This document shows, in pieces, positions 1-7,112 of a stretch of 16,596 bases of DNA. The stretch's first letter is position 1. Each line of letters opens with the position of its first letter. Below the pieces are notes generated by a model, which saw only the letters and a list, made by a program, of their open reading frames with translations, was not told the DNA's origin and made no database searches. Position numbers and translations under genes: made by a program. Where the stretch lies: contig CAYSDZ010000054.1 in assembly GCA_964429915.1 (NCBI GenBank), forward strand, positions 1 to 16,596, in the 5' to 3' direction. The DNA is from Alteromonas_F sp964429915 (GTDB lineage: Bacteria; Pseudomonadota; Gammaproteobacteria; Enterobacterales; Alteromonadaceae).

Positions 1-53
1 GCCATTTCGGCAACCTTCTTACTTCCGCCTGAGTAGCTTTCCTCCTCAAGCGG
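1..53 (-). other. Probable 5' leader of an rRNA operon (partial)
   Basis: This is the sequence downstream of the second rRNA-type promoter, transcribed leftward out of the window. It has no open reading frame and no recognisable boxA or 16S sequence. Its identity rests entirely on the two promoters to its right and on the conserved rrn-yrdA neighbourhood seen in E. coli. The 16S gene itself is not in the window. Confidence 0.6.
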
Positions 54-119
54 GACGCGAATAATACGCGCTTTATTTTCAGTGTCAACTATAAATATTT
101 AATTATTTTAATTTCCACT
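52..119 (-). promoter_or_regulatory. rRNA-type P2 promoter with AT-rich UP region
   Basis: On the minus strand a perfect -35 TTGACA (83-88) and a -10 TATTAT (61-66) are separated by 16 bp. A GC-rich discriminator, TCGCGTCCCGC, follows the -10, so transcription should start near 52-54. Positions 89-119 are almost pure A/T and can act as an UP element. A 16-bp spacer plus GC discriminator is typical of rRNA promoters under growth-rate and ppGpp control. It lies about 115 bp downstream of a second similar promoter, close to the P1-P2 distance in E. coli rrn operons. Confidence 0.8.
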
Positions 120-167
120 TCACGCTTCAAAATAACGCATTGTTTAATGCCTTGTCACCCCGAAGCG

Positions 168-227
168 AGGCGCGCATTTTACAGAGATAGTTATCGAGTT
201 CAAGCCCTTTTTGTAAATTATTTTTAA
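168..227 (-). promoter_or_regulatory. rRNA-type P1 promoter with near-consensus UP element
   Basis: Minus strand: -35 TTGAAC (198-203), 16-bp spacer, -10 TAAAAT (176-181), then the discriminator GCGCGCCTCGC. Directly upstream, 205-227 fits the E. coli UP-element consensus (AAAWWTWTTTT, three bases, AAAA) with a single mismatch by my reading, including the A5 proximal subsite. The expected start is near 168. Together with the promoter at 61-88 this makes a tandem P1/P2 arrangement driving an rRNA operon leftward out of the window. Confidence 0.8.
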
Positions 228-268
228 TTGCTACACTACAGCCTTATTAAACAAAAACGGGTAAGGCA

Positions 269-799
269 ATGGAATCATTTAAACAGATTGTCCCTGCGCT
301 TCAGGCGGGCGTATTTATACATTCTTCAGCAATCTTGATCGGTGACATTCAAATTGGAAGAGACAGCAGTATTTGGCCTTTGGTAGCTGCTCGTGGCGAC
401 GTAAATATGATACGTATTGGGGAGCGCACAAATATTCAAGATGGCACAGTCCTTCATGTAACAAGAAAGTCCACCTTTAACTCTGAGGGTTATCCATTGG
501 TTATTGGTGATGATGTGACGGTTGGGCATAAATGTATGTTACATGGCTGTACACTCGGCAATCGTATCTTGGTAGGCATGGGAGCAATTATAATGGACGG
601 TGTTGTAGTCCAAGATGACGTCTTTATTGGTGCTGGGACGCTAGTCCCTCCCAACAAAACACTTGAATCTGGTTATCTATATGTTGGTAACCCTATGGTC
701 AAAAAGCGTTTACTTAACGAAGATGAATATCGCTTTCTAAAGCAATCGTCAGAAAACTACGTTTTACTCAAACAGGCATATCTTGACGAAGCGAGCTAA
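269..799 (+). CDS. yrdA: Gamma-carbonic anhydrase-like hexapeptide protein YrdA
   Basis: This is a 176-residue left-handed beta-helix protein of the gamma-carbonic anhydrase/YrdA/PaaY family. Hexapeptide repeats (isoleucine or valine every sixth residue) run from about residue 20 to 125, followed by a C-terminal helix. The three histidines expected to bind the metal are H63, H87 and H92 (LHV and GHKCMLHGC). R42 and D44 fit the conserved RGD stretch. The length is typical of the family. The cellular function of YrdA is unsettled, and carbonic anhydrase activity has not been shown for all members. The start is the first ATG, behind a weak GTAAGG. It diverges from the rRNA promoters, and its last 32 bp overlap the convergent aroE 3' end. 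A possible promoter (TTGTAA 211-216, TACACT 232-237, 15-bp spacer) is weak and overlaps the rrn UP element. Confidence 0.92.
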   Translation: MESFKQIVPALQAGVFIHSSAILIGDIQIGRDSSIWPLVAARGDVNMIRIGERTNIQDGTVLHVTRKSTFNSEGYPLVIGDDVTVGHKCMLHGCTLGNRILVGMGAIIMDGVVVQDDVFIGAGTLVPPNKTLESGYLYVGNPMVKKRLLNEDEYRFLKQSSENYVLLKQAYLDEAS

Positions 800-1583
800 G
801 TAATGCTTCGACGCTTGGGGTAAAGCCAGTCCAAATGTTGAATGCTACAGCAGCTTGCCCCACCAACATACCCAAACCATCGGCCACTTTCTTACTTCCG
901 TTTTGTTGGGCGTAGTTCAAAAACGGAGTAAGCGATGCTTTATAACTCATGTCGTAAGTAAGTGCCGTTTTTTTGAAAGATAAATTGCCCAATTCTAATT
1001 TGTCTCCCATCAACGAGGCCGACGTGCTGTTCACCACAATGTCGTAATGGAGATTAAGGTCCTGCAAATTACTCGAAGATACATTTTTTTGCGTGGTTAA
1101 TTTTAATAAATTATTAGCTTTTGATTCTGTCCGATTAGCAACCGTTAGATGAGAAATACCCTCATCTATCAATGATTGCATCACCCCTCTTGCAGCGCCA
1201 CCTGCACCTAGCAGCAAAACATTGGCACCGGCCAAGCTACCAAGGTGTCTTTTTAAATCGTTAATCAAGCCAGCGCCGTCAGTGTTATGCGCTTCAATCT
1301 CACCGTTAATAATGTGAAGTGTATTAGCCGCCTCAGCAAATTTTGCTGAATCATGTAGTACGCTAGCTAATGAATATGCACGCTCTTTAAATGGCGCAGT
1401 AATATTACAACCAACCACATCGTGTTCGTTAAAAAAAGCGTCAATATCCTCGTCAAAGCACTCAACTTCAGACAACCGTTTTTCGTAAGAAATAGTAAAT
1501 TCTGCTTGTTTTGCAAACGCTTGATGAATGACAGGTGATAAACTTTGTTTGATGGGGTTACCGAAAACCGCAAATTTTTTCAT
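768..1583 (-). CDS. aroE: Shikimate dehydrogenase (NADP+)
   Basis: AroE reduces 3-dehydroshikimate to shikimate with NADPH, the fourth step of the shikimate route to aromatic amino acids and folate. The 271-residue length is normal. The N-terminal substrate domain has the SLSP motif (S14, S16), the catalytic K66 in APFK, N87 and D102 in NTDGAG. The Rossmann domain has GAGGAARG (127-134) and the NADP-selecting NRTESK (150-155). The C-terminal DGLGMLVGQAA returns to the substrate site. NITAPFK and AANTL replace the commoner NVTVPFK and AVNTL, which look like conservative variants. It is the last gene of the minus-strand block, 77 bp after hemF. There is no strong Shine-Dalgarno before the ATG. 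Its end overlaps yrdA by 32 bp tail to tail. Confidence 0.96.
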   Translation of the reverse strand: MKKFAVFGNPIKQSLSPVIHQAFAKQAEFTISYEKRLSEVECFDEDIDAFFNEHDVVGCNITAPFKERAYSLASVLHDSAKFAEAANTLHIINGEIEAHNTDGAGLINDLKRHLGSLAGANVLLLGAGGAARGVMQSLIDEGISHLTVANRTESKANNLLKLTTQKNVSSSNLQDLNLHYDIVVNSTSASLMGDKLELGNLSFKKTALTYDMSYKASLTPFLNYAQQNGSKKVADGLGMLVGQAAVAFNIWTGFTPSVEALLSSLRQDMPV

Positions 1584-1660
1584 AACAGCACAAGTTAATA
1601 GCTTTAATTGGGTGGATCATACGTTAAGCCATATACCCGTTCCACCTTAAAATGCTAATT

Positions 1661-2593
1661 TTATTTGCTCGAATTTCCCAACCAATCTGTCGGCTTTAGC
1701 CACATTTGCAACTGACTTTCAGGTGAATTTTTTTCAGGCGAAAAACCATATTCCCAGCGCACCAAAGGAGGCATCGACATTAAAATAGATTCTGTTCTAC
1801 CGCCCGACTGCAAACCAAATAAGGTTCCTCTGTCGTACACTAAGTTGAATTCTACATAGCGACCACGGCGGTACAGCTGGAATTGACGCTCGTTTTCACC
1901 GTAATCTCTGCTTTTATTACGCTCGACAATTGGAATATAAGCGGGTGTAAAGCCATTCCCGATTGTCTGCATAAAATCAAAACTTTTGTTGAAGCCCCAT
2001 TCATTCAGGTCGTCGAAAAAAAGACCTCCTACACCGCGCGTCTCGTCTCTATGCTTTAAGTAAAAATAGTCATCGCACCATTTTTTATATTTTTCATAAG
2101 CGTTTTCGCCATAAGGCATGCATAGTTTTTTGGCGACAGAATGCCAATGCACTACGTCCTCAATATTTGGATAGAACGGAGTTAAATCGAAGCCACCTCC
2201 AAACCACCAAATAGGCGCTTCCCCTTCTTTCTCGGCAATAAAAAAACGCACATTCGCATGAGACGTAGGAACATAGGGGTTGTTGGGGTGAATGACTAAC
2301 GAGACGCCCATGGCTTGAAACTGTCTACCCGCGAGCTCAGGACGTGCAGCGGTTGCCGAGGGCGGCATTTTGTCGCCAAACACATGAGAAAAATTGACCC
2401 CTGCCTGCTCAAACACACGCCCGTTTTTTAATACCCTTGACCTTCCGCCGCCACCCTCTTCTCGCTGCCAAGCGTCTTCAATAAAGTGTGCCATTTCTTC
2501 TTGCTGCTCAAGAGCCTGACAAATACTATTTTGAAGTGAAAGAAGATAGGCTTTTACTTCTTCAACTGCTGTGCTAGAAATGTGCTCCATCAT
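1661..2593 (-). CDS. hemF: Oxygen-dependent coproporphyrinogen III oxidase
   Basis: HemF oxidatively decarboxylates two propionates of coproporphyrinogen III to give protoporphyrinogen IX, using O2, in cytosolic haem synthesis. The 310 residues cover the whole family (E. coli about 299). Signature stretches are FEQAGVNFSHVFGD (61-74), HANVRFF (112-118), WWFGGGFDLTPFYP (129-142), HRDETRGVGGLFFDDLNEWG (181-200) and YVEFNLVYDRGTLFGLQSGG (246-265). H112 and the conserved D/R residues of these blocks are present. The gene begins with two consecutive ATGs. The first overlaps the tsaC stop (ATGA, 2590-2593), and AAGAGG just upstream is better spaced for the second ATG, so the true start may be one codon later. 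Overlap with tsaC implies translational coupling. Confidence 0.96.
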   Translation of the reverse strand: MMEHISSTAVEEVKAYLLSLQNSICQALEQQEEMAHFIEDAWQREEGGGGRSRVLKNGRVFEQAGVNFSHVFGDKMPPSATAARPELAGRQFQAMGVSLVIHPNNPYVPTSHANVRFFIAEKEGEAPIWWFGGGFDLTPFYPNIEDVVHWHSVAKKLCMPYGENAYEKYKKWCDDYFYLKHRDETRGVGGLFFDDLNEWGFNKSFDFMQTIGNGFTPAYIPIVERNKSRDYGENERQFQLYRRGRYVEFNLVYDRGTLFGLQSGGRTESILMSMPPLVRWEYGFSPEKNSPESQLQMWLKPTDWLGNSSK

Positions 2594-3162
2594 GCGCCTC
2601 TTAGTATATCGCCAGTTACCGCGTCTTTAATCACGCTGGGCGACGTTCTGCCTTCAACCTTGCCATCAACATAAATTACCTTATCACCAAACTGCATATT
2701 GGCTTCCTCTAACGTTTTGCAACTCGGTTCGCCCGATAAATTGGCGCTTGTAGATACAATGGGCTTGCCTAAATTTTCGCATAATTCAATTAATGGGGCA
2801 TAAGACGGTACACGAGTAGCGATTTTTTCGTGTACACCCGTAATCCAATAAGGGGCTTTATTTGACTTGGGCAATAGCAATGTTACAGGCCCTGGCCAGC
2901 ATGAAAAAACTTCAGGACGCTTATCCAATGAAATAGCCGTAGTGTCGATATAAGGAACTAACTGTTCATAGTTGGCCGCAAGTAAAATTAAGCCTTTATC
3001 GATACTTCGCTGTTTTAATTGCAGTAACTTTTTTACCGCTGCTTCATTATCAGGGTCGCAACCTAAGCCCATGACAGCTTCTGTCGCATACACCAAAACT
3101 TCACCATTATTGAAGGCTTGCTGAACCAATGCCGACCCTTCGTTAATAATGTCTTTATTCAT
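2590..3162 (-). CDS. tsaC: Threonylcarbamoyl-AMP synthase TsaC (YrdC family)
   Basis: TsaC makes threonylcarbamoyl-adenylate from threonine, bicarbonate and ATP. TsaB/D/E then transfer the group to A37 of ANN-decoding tRNAs (t6A). The 190 residues match the short TsaC form without the Sua5 extension. Visible motifs are the ATEAVMGLGCDPDN stretch, the KQR...KGLI segment of the nucleotide pocket, and STSANLSGEP near residues 137-146. The usual PTEAVYGLGCDP and KQRP are slightly altered (ATEAVMG, KQRS), with no sign of damage. An AAGG Shine-Dalgarno lies about 5 nt before the ATG. The start overlaps the yrdD stop by 8 bp, and the stop overlaps the hemF start by 4 bp, so the three genes are probably translated from one message. 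Confidence 0.94.
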   Translation of the reverse strand: MNKDIINEGSALVQQAFNNGEVLVYATEAVMGLGCDPDNEAAVKKLLQLKQRSIDKGLILLAANYEQLVPYIDTTAISLDKRPEVFSCWPGPVTLLLPKSNKAPYWITGVHEKIATRVPSYAPLIELCENLGKPIVSTSANLSGEPSCKTLEEANMQFGDKVIYVDGKVEGRTSPSVIKDAVTGDILRGA

Positions 3163-3712
3163 TCACCTTCTTCCCGCAACTTTTTTGAGGGCATATTAGC
3201 GCTTCACCTTTTCTAACCAAAATAGGCCAGCCACAGTGAGGACAAGCCCTATCTACAGGTGGATAATTTACCACGTAACGGCATTCTGGGTAATCGCTGC
3301 AACTAAAGAATCTTTTTCCGTATCGGCTAGTTTTCTCTTTTAATTTACCTTTGCCGCAGTATGGACAACTTATAGCGACTTTATCAGGCTCTTCCTCAGA
3401 AGCTTGCGAAAAAGAAGCGACAAAATCACAAGCCGGATAGTTTGAACACCCAATAAAAAGCCCGAAACGACCTTTTTTAATTTGTAAATGTGAGCTGCAT
3501 TTTTCGCAGGAGGCGTGTTCAATATCTTTGATAACCTCAACAGACATATCGGTAAGCGGCTTTGTATAGTCGCATTCAGGATAGTTGGAACATCCCCAAA
3601 AAGCCCCTTTCTTGCTGTGTTTAATCAAAAGATTAGATGAACATTGAGGACAGGGTTCGAGAGATTCAGGCGATAAACCGCTGTCGAACAGTGAACTGTC
3701 GATTTTTTTCAT
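3155..3712 (-). CDS. yrdD: Topoisomerase-type C4 zinc-finger protein YrdD
   Basis: This 185-residue protein is built almost entirely of four Cys4 zinc fingers related to the C-terminal fingers of DNA topoisomerase I. The cysteines are C21/C24/C41/C47, C69/C72/C89/C95, C116/C119/C138/C144 and C157/C160/C174/C179. The first three fingers share the GCSNYPxCD-like knuckle, and the fourth is more divergent. No catalytic domain is present. A nucleic-acid-binding role is inferred from the finger type; the biological function is not established. The ATG is followed at once by an A7 run, and there is no clear Shine-Dalgarno. It sits 19 bp after smg and overlaps tsaC, the same order as in E. coli. Confidence 0.9.
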   Translation of the reverse strand: MKKIDSSLFDSGLSPESLEPCPQCSSNLLIKHSKKGAFWGCSNYPECDYTKPLTDMSVEVIKDIEHASCEKCSSHLQIKKGRFGLFIGCSNYPACDFVASFSQASEEEPDKVAISCPYCGKGKLKEKTSRYGKRFFSCSDYPECRYVVNYPPVDRACPHCGWPILVRKGEALICPQKSCGKKVNE

Positions 3713-3731
3713 TAACTTGATGCTAACCTAT

Positions 3732-4208
3732 TTAATGCAAAGGGCCGTCAGGCACCTCAAATAATAGTTCCTCCATTTGCTCGTAAGCGTTTTCTTTGCC
3801 GGGTACATTAAACAAAACCATCAGTACCACCCACTTAAGGTCTTCGAGGCAAAATTCACTGGCATCAATTTCCATTACCCTATCGATCACCATTTCTCTG
3901 GTATTAGCGTCTATCACTCCCAACTGTTCAAGAAACAACATAAAGCCCTGCGATTCCCTATCTAAGCGCAACGATTCTTCATGAGTGTAAATGCGATTTA
4001 CGCTTGCAGTGATACGCTTTGAAAGATAAGGGGTCGTCGAGGTCTCTTGAAGCGCAGCCAACTTTTCGAGCCAACTCAACGCTTTATAAATCTCATCAAG
4101 ATGAAAACCTGCACGAACTAACTCCTCGGTTAATTCGTCGTGGTCTACGTAAATTTCGGCGTCACTGTGTACTAGATTCTCAAACAAATACATGAGGATA
4201 TCGAACAT
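3732..4208 (-). CDS. smg: Smg family protein (DUF494)
   Basis: This 158-residue acidic, helical protein matches Smg (DUF494) in length and sequence: an N-terminal MFDILMYLFENL, DELTEELVRAGF, IYKALSWLEKL and a C-terminal DLKWVVLMVLFN. The family has no agreed biochemical role; its constant association with dprA is the main clue. I see no signal peptide, membrane segment or catalytic motif. Its ATG follows the dprA stop by 2 bp. The Shine-Dalgarno AGGGGA lies inside the dprA 3' end, so the two are translationally coupled. Confidence 0.92.
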   Translation of the reverse strand: MFDILMYLFENLVHSDAEIYVDHDELTEELVRAGFHLDEIYKALSWLEKLAALQETSTTPYLSKRITASVNRIYTHEESLRLDRESQGFMLFLEQLGVIDANTREMVIDRVMEIDASEFCLEDLKWVVLMVLFNVPGKENAYEQMEELLFEVPDGPLH

Positions 4209-4210
4209 AA

Positions 4211-5314
4211 CTATTTTCCCCTCAATTTGAGATAACCTCCAGGAACGGCGGCTATCAGGCCTCGCAATTCATATTCTAATAGTGCTGTCAACACAGTGCT
4301 AGATGACATTTCGCTACGCGAAGTAATGTCGCTTAACGACGTAACGTCATAATCAACACTATCCAATATTGGATCGCTTGCCAAGTGCTTTTTATTACTC
4401 GTAGTCAATTCTAGCTGATGATAGTCACACTGCCATTCATCTAGGATATCTTTGGTACAGGTAACCAGCTTTGCACCTTGTTGTATTAACCAATTTCCTC
4501 CTTCGCTTAAAGGTTGATTGATATTTCCGGGAATGGCAAACACGTCTTTCCCAAGATCGGCAGCAAGATTACAAGTAATTAACGACCCAGAGCGTATTTT
4601 TGCCTCTACCATTAAAACCCCTCTACTTAGCGCAGCCACTATGCGATTACGCTGGGGAAAGTGATGAGGACGTGGCGGCGTATTGGGTAAAAACTCGCTA
4701 ATAATAGTGCCATTATGAGCGAGGATTTCATCAAACAAAGGTTGATTGTACTTCGGATAACAAATATCAATTCCACAACCTAAAACAGCGATAGTGCGCC
4801 CATTTTTTGATACGATAGCGCCTTTATGGGCGCAACTGTCGATACCCCTTGCCAAGCCACTGGTGATGACAATACCCATAGATGCTAATTCTTGGGCAAA
4901 GTTTTCAGTTATCCTTTTTCCATTAGGTGAAGCGTGTCGAGATCCCACTATCGAGAGCTGAGGCTGCTGTAACGTAGCAGAAGGGCCTTTTACAAATAGC
5001 ACGCAAGGCGGGTGTGATAAAATCTTTAAACTTTCGGGGTAGCGAATATCATCAAAAGTAATCAAATCTACGTGTTCGTTGGTGACTAAAAAATCCAACA
5101 CGCTTAACGCTGTCAGCTTTGCCGATTCCCATTTTTTCCGTGTTTTATCTGCAATACCCAGATCTTTTAGTTCGCCAGAAGACAAGATATTGCATTGGCT
5201 TGGTGTTATTTTATGTTGCTCAAGCCACATCGACCATTGCGTTGCAGAAAATTCAGATAATTGACTGAACGTAAGCCATGTGAGAGCGAAGGTAGAATCT
5301 AATTTTGTTTGCAT
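4211..5314 (-). CDS. dprA: DNA-processing protein DprA/Smf
   Basis: DprA binds incoming single-stranded DNA during natural transformation, protects it and loads RecA. Non-competent gammaproteobacteria keep it too. The 367 residues give three parts: an N-terminal helical SAM-like region (1-100), the Rossmann core (about 105-295) and a C-terminal winged helix (about 310-367). Core motifs are VGSRHAS (123-129), SGLARGID (152-159), GCGIDICYP (179-187), FPQRNRIVA (219-227), SGSLIT (242-247) and IPGNI (261-265). It lies 39 bp after the LysM gene and 2 bp before smg. The AGGA before the ATG is about 10 nt away and sits in the loop of a perfect inverted repeat covering the start codon, described separately. 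Nothing suggests truncation. Confidence 0.95.
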   Translation of the reverse strand: MQTKLDSTFALTWLTFSQLSEFSATQWSMWLEQHKITPSQCNILSSGELKDLGIADKTRKKWESAKLTALSVLDFLVTNEHVDLITFDDIRYPESLKILSHPPCVLFVKGPSATLQQPQLSIVGSRHASPNGKRITENFAQELASMGIVITSGLARGIDSCAHKGAIVSKNGRTIAVLGCGIDICYPKYNQPLFDEILAHNGTIISEFLPNTPPRPHHFPQRNRIVAALSRGVLMVEAKIRSGSLITCNLAADLGKDVFAIPGNINQPLSEGGNWLIQQGAKLVTCTKDILDEWQCDYHQLELTTSNKKHLASDPILDSVDYDVTSLSDITSRSEMSSSTVLTALLEYELRGLIAAVPGGYLKLRGK

Positions 5315-5344
5315 GCTGTACCATTCCTGTTCTTACAGCATGCA
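5310..5344 (-). repeat. Perfect 11-bp inverted repeat over the dprA start codon
   Basis: Arms 5310-5320 and 5334-5344 are perfect reverse complements, with a 13-nt loop. In the leftward mRNA the 5' arm is TGCATGCTGTA and the 3' arm TACAGCATGCA. The dprA ATG (5314-5312) is inside the 3' arm, and the only Shine-Dalgarno-like AGGA is in the loop. No U-run follows the stem on either strand, so it is not a standard terminator. As RNA it could hide the start codon; as DNA it could be an operator. Both are inference. Confidence 0.75.
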
Positions 5345-5353
5345 GAAAAATCG

Positions 5354-6466
5354 CTACGGATGTCCGACGAAGAATCCTCTGCGAACGGTCTTCTTCGACC
5401 TTGTTATAATGGCGAAGCTCGACTTATCAAACACAGAAAATATAATCGCCTCACCCAATTTTACAGCAGGCTGTGAAATTATTTTATTGTCATCCAGCGC
5501 TTGTTGAACAGGACGAGAGTCATCCAAGTATCGTGGTTCAGACTCATTTAAAATGTCAGGACCCTGCGAGTAAATACCGACAACATTACCCGGTGAGACC
5601 TTCTCGACTCCTAAATCAAGGATAACTACATCAAACTTTCCAAAAATAAAGTGGTCTTGAAAACCTCCCACCACTTGACCAATAATTGATTCATCAACGG
5701 CCTCAAGTGCTAAATCAGTCTTGTCATACTCTGGGGCATGCCATAATAAGTCGCCGCGTACGACTTCTTGCTTGTTGTTTTGCACTCTAACCAGCCATTC
5801 AGATTCTAAGTCGTCAATTAACAACTGGGCATTGGCCACGTGGTTTAATTGCATACCTAGCTCGTTGCCTTGCATGTCGGTTATGATGCCTCTGTTCCTA
5901 GTGATATGAAACTGATCTGAAGATCGTTCAAACTGTTCAGTAAGCAAAACGTCATTATTGGCAAAGGTAACCGAGCCTTCACTATTACCAAGCACCTTTG
6001 GTGCGTTCTCATAAGACTCTCTGGGAACAATCCAACTGTGTCCAATGTAAGGTTCTAATAATTTCCAGGGTAGAATGGCAATTGCATCTCGTTTGTCTTT
6101 TTGCTTTGCGCTAGGAGAAAGCACTAAACGCGGTTTCTGTTTTTCGATAGACAATACTGGCTCACCATCGACAAACGACAAAACAATAATGTCTCCAGGG
6201 TAAATTAAGTGCGGATTTTCAATTTGCGTGTTTTTCACCCATAGTTCAGGCCATCGCCAAGGCTCATCTAAATAAAATCCAGATATATCCCACAAGGTAT
6301 CATCTTTTTTTACTACATACCGTTCTGGTGCCGTGTCTTTCAAAGAAGCAGCAAATGCAGGAAGCCGTGAACCAATCAAGGTAAATAAGATAAGGAATAT
6401 ACCTTGCGCTAATTTTTGTTTTACGCCTTGCTTGATCATTCTTGTAACCAACTTTATTAGAGCCAT
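5354..6466 (-). CDS. Exported LysM-domain protein (def/dprA neighbour)
   Basis: This 370-residue protein has an N-terminal signal/anchor: a basic stretch (K5-K18), a hydrophobic core at about 21-32 and a likely cleavage site after AFA (37-39). One LysM domain follows at about residues 50-96 (YVVKKDDTLWDISG... then NPHLIYPGDIIVL), which normally binds peptidoglycan glycans. The remaining 270 residues are a conserved, uncharacterised region found in proteins encoded between dprA and def in many gammaproteobacteria. No hydrolase motif is visible, so a structural or regulatory role at the wall is more likely than lysis. M11 would give a more typical signal peptide and is a credible alternative start; neither ATG has a strong Shine-Dalgarno. 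It diverges from def across 121 bp and is probably the first gene of the minus-strand operon. Confidence 0.88.
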   Translation of the reverse strand: MALIKLVTRMIKQGVKQKLAQGIFLILFTLIGSRLPAFAASLKDTAPERYVVKKDDTLWDISGFYLDEPWRWPELWVKNTQIENPHLIYPGDIIVLSFVDGEPVLSIEKQKPRLVLSPSAKQKDKRDAIAILPWKLLEPYIGHSWIVPRESYENAPKVLGNSEGSVTFANNDVLLTEQFERSSDQFHITRNRGIITDMQGNELGMQLNHVANAQLLIDDLESEWLVRVQNNKQEVVRGDLLWHAPEYDKTDLALEAVDESIIGQVVGGFQDHFIFGKFDVVILDLGVEKVSPGNVVGIYSQGPDILNESEPRYLDDSRPVQQALDDNKIISQPAVKLGEAIIFSVFDKSSFAIITRSKKTVRRGFFVGHP

Positions 6467-6587
6467 AACGTATGTTCTTGGGTTAGAATATAACCCTAAT
6501 TCATTGAAATTAGAATGTTGATACCAAGATCAACAAGCAAAGTGTATACAATAGACGATATCAATAGTAACGGAGCACATATAATTT
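6467..6587. promoter_or_regulatory. Divergent LysM/def promoter region with two dyads
   Basis: These 121 bp must hold the promoters for both divergent units. Two short dyads are visible: GGGTTA-5-TAACCC (6480-6496) and TTGAT-6-ATCAA (6518-6533). A TATACAAT stretch (6545-6552) is a possible -10 for def, without a good -35 at the right distance. Leftward, TTGTTG-16-TCTAAT is a weak candidate for the LysM gene. I would not fix either start site. Confidence 0.35.
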
Positions 6588-7100
6588 ATGGCTTTACTAG
6601 AAGTGTTAAGCTTCCCAGATGAAAGGTTAAAAACGGTTGCGGCAGAGGTAGAAGCAGTCGATACATCAATCCGTACTCTCGTCGACGATATGTTCGAAAC
6701 GATGCGTGAAGAAAACGGCATAGGCTTAGCGGCGACTCAAGTAAATAGACATGTACGGGTAGTCGTTATAGATGTATCCGAAGATCAAAGTAATCCTTAT
6801 GTTTTTATTAATCCTCTGATTGTTGAAAAGCAAGGTTCTGTTGTCAGTGAAGAAGGCTGTTTATCGGTGCCCGGTAATTACGCGAAGGTTGAACGAGCAG
6901 AAAATGTAACGGTAAAAGCGCTAAATAAAGAGGGTGAAGAATTTGAATTAAAAGCGGAAGGTCTACTGGCCATTTGCATTCAACATGAACTTGACCATTT
7001 ACAAGGTAAATTATTTATTGATTACCTTTCTCCTTTGAAGCGTCAACGTATTAAGAAAAAGTTAGAAAAAGACGCACGCTTGGCCGCGAAACAGCAATAA
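6588..7100 (+). CDS. def: Peptide deformylase
   Basis: Def removes the formyl group from the N-terminal methionine of nascent proteins, using Fe2+ or a similar metal. The 170 residues have the three family motifs: GIGLAATQ (44-51), EEGCLS with metal ligand C91, and QHELDH with ligands H133 and H137 and the catalytic E134. The lysine-rich C-terminal tail is typical of gammaproteobacterial Def and helps ribosome binding. GGAG (6572-6575) lies 12 nt before the ATG, a long spacing. It opens the plus-strand operon def-fmt-rsmB-trkA, with fmt following after 9 bp. Confidence 0.97.
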   Translation: MALLEVLSFPDERLKTVAAEVEAVDTSIRTLVDDMFETMREENGIGLAATQVNRHVRVVVIDVSEDQSNPYVFINPLIVEKQGSVVSEEGCLSVPGNYAKVERAENVTVKALNKEGEEFELKAEGLLAICIQHELDHLQGKLFIDYLSPLKRQRIKKKLEKDARLAAKQQ

Positions 7101-7112
7101 GGATTTTTTTTG
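7099..7112 (+). promoter_or_regulatory. Ribosome binding site fixing a TTG start for fmt
   Basis: AAGGA (7099-7103) overlaps the def stop codon and stands 6 nt before TTG (7110-7112), with a T-run between. No ATG or GTG precedes the conserved RIVFAGTPDF sequence in this frame, so TTG is the start. Confidence 0.85.

Noticed and set aside
1611..1646. GGTGGA/TCCACC dyad between hemF and aroE
   Set aside because: Six-base arms with a 24-nt loop; too weak to call as a terminator or operator.
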